Shown here in pieces: positions 63,716-64,000 of a stretch of DNA of 64,000 bases. The stretch lies in the NCBI RefSeq assembly GCF_023101765.2, contig NC_064230.1, forward strand, positions 1,240,001-1,304,000. Reading direction: 5' to 3'. Under the pieces are notes generated by a model that did not search any database, was not told the origin of the DNA, and was given only the letters and a program-made list of their open reading frames with translations. The stretch comes from Spodoptera frugiperda (Eukaryota > Arthropoda > Insecta > Lepidoptera > Noctuidae). Numbering within the stretch: position 1 is the stretch's first letter; the number at the start of each line of letters is the position of its first letter. Made by a program: the position numbers and the translations under genes.

Positions 63716-64000
63716 TTTATCCATTTCATTCTTATCCAAATCTTATATTTCATTAAATTACATTATCTTCCATTTCATTCCTATCTAAATCTTATATTTC
63801 ATTTCATTCTATTACAATCCATTTCATTCCTATCCAAATGTTACATTTCATTACTTTACATTATCATCCATTTCATTCCTATCCAAATGTTACATTTCAT
63901 TTCATTACCATCTTTTTCATTCCTATCCAAATCTTACATTTCATTCCATTACCATCCATTCCATTCCCATTCAAATGTTACATTTCATTCCGTTACCATC
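63716..64000. repeat. Minisatellite running off the window edge
   Basis: Units of roughly 50-60 bases built on 'tccatttcattcctatccaa' plus 'atcttatatttcatt' variants. At least five copies, continuing past 64000. It lies in the GTPase intron upstream of the 63611 exon. Confidence 0.75.

Overview
The window is lepidopteran nuclear DNA, most likely from a noctuid-type moth. The evidence is AT-rich sequence with short GT-AG exons spread over kilobases, plus dense moth-type repeats: tRNA-derived SINEs, Helitrons with TC/CTAG ends, hairpin MITEs, BEL/Pao LTR elements and CR1/Jockey-group LINEs. I cannot name the species. There is no sign of bacterial organisation (no operons, no CRISPR).

Two host genes can be reconstructed by splicing. 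(1) On the + strand, 3395-9599, eight exons encode a 333-residue secreted lipase of the pancreatic lipase/phospholipase A1 superfamily. It has a signal peptide, a complete Ser-Asp-His triad, a TATA box plus TCAGT initiator upstream and a polyadenylation signal downstream. (2) On the - strand, 63611 down to 43354, fifteen exons encode a GTPBP2-type translational GTPase (ribosome-rescue family). Its first exon(s) lie beyond the right edge, and its last few residues are uncertain.

Between them, roughly 9.7-38 kb is a graveyard of nested transposons. A SINE-like repeat is split by a TIR element, which is split by a complete BEL/Pao element (BEL-A, 9900-18559). BEL-A carries gag, pol and a baculovirus-F-like envelope domain, and that env is split by a 730-bp hAT element. 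Next comes LINE-A (about 19540-37885), which is interrupted twice: by a 2.1-kb hAT-type element exactly at its ORF1/ORF2 junction, and by a second BEL/Pao element on the - strand (BEL-B, 24596-35990). BEL-B is itself split by a near-intact CR1-group LINE (LINE-B). Target-site duplications support most of these junctions.

The most unusual structure is inside the GTPase gene, at 49788-55308. The 3' 72 bases of the exon encoding the G4 (guanine-specificity) segment, together with its splice donor and 51 bases of intron, are repeated as a 123-bp unit, giving 41 copies of the exon tail. The unit length is a multiple of three, the sense frame is open through exon and spacer alike, and most of the base differences I saw in the exon part are synonymous. 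A second curiosity, at 61718-62870, is a palindromic repeat in which the same 12-bp motif has expanded in both arms. Several other introns of this gene hold MITE-in-MITE palindromes.
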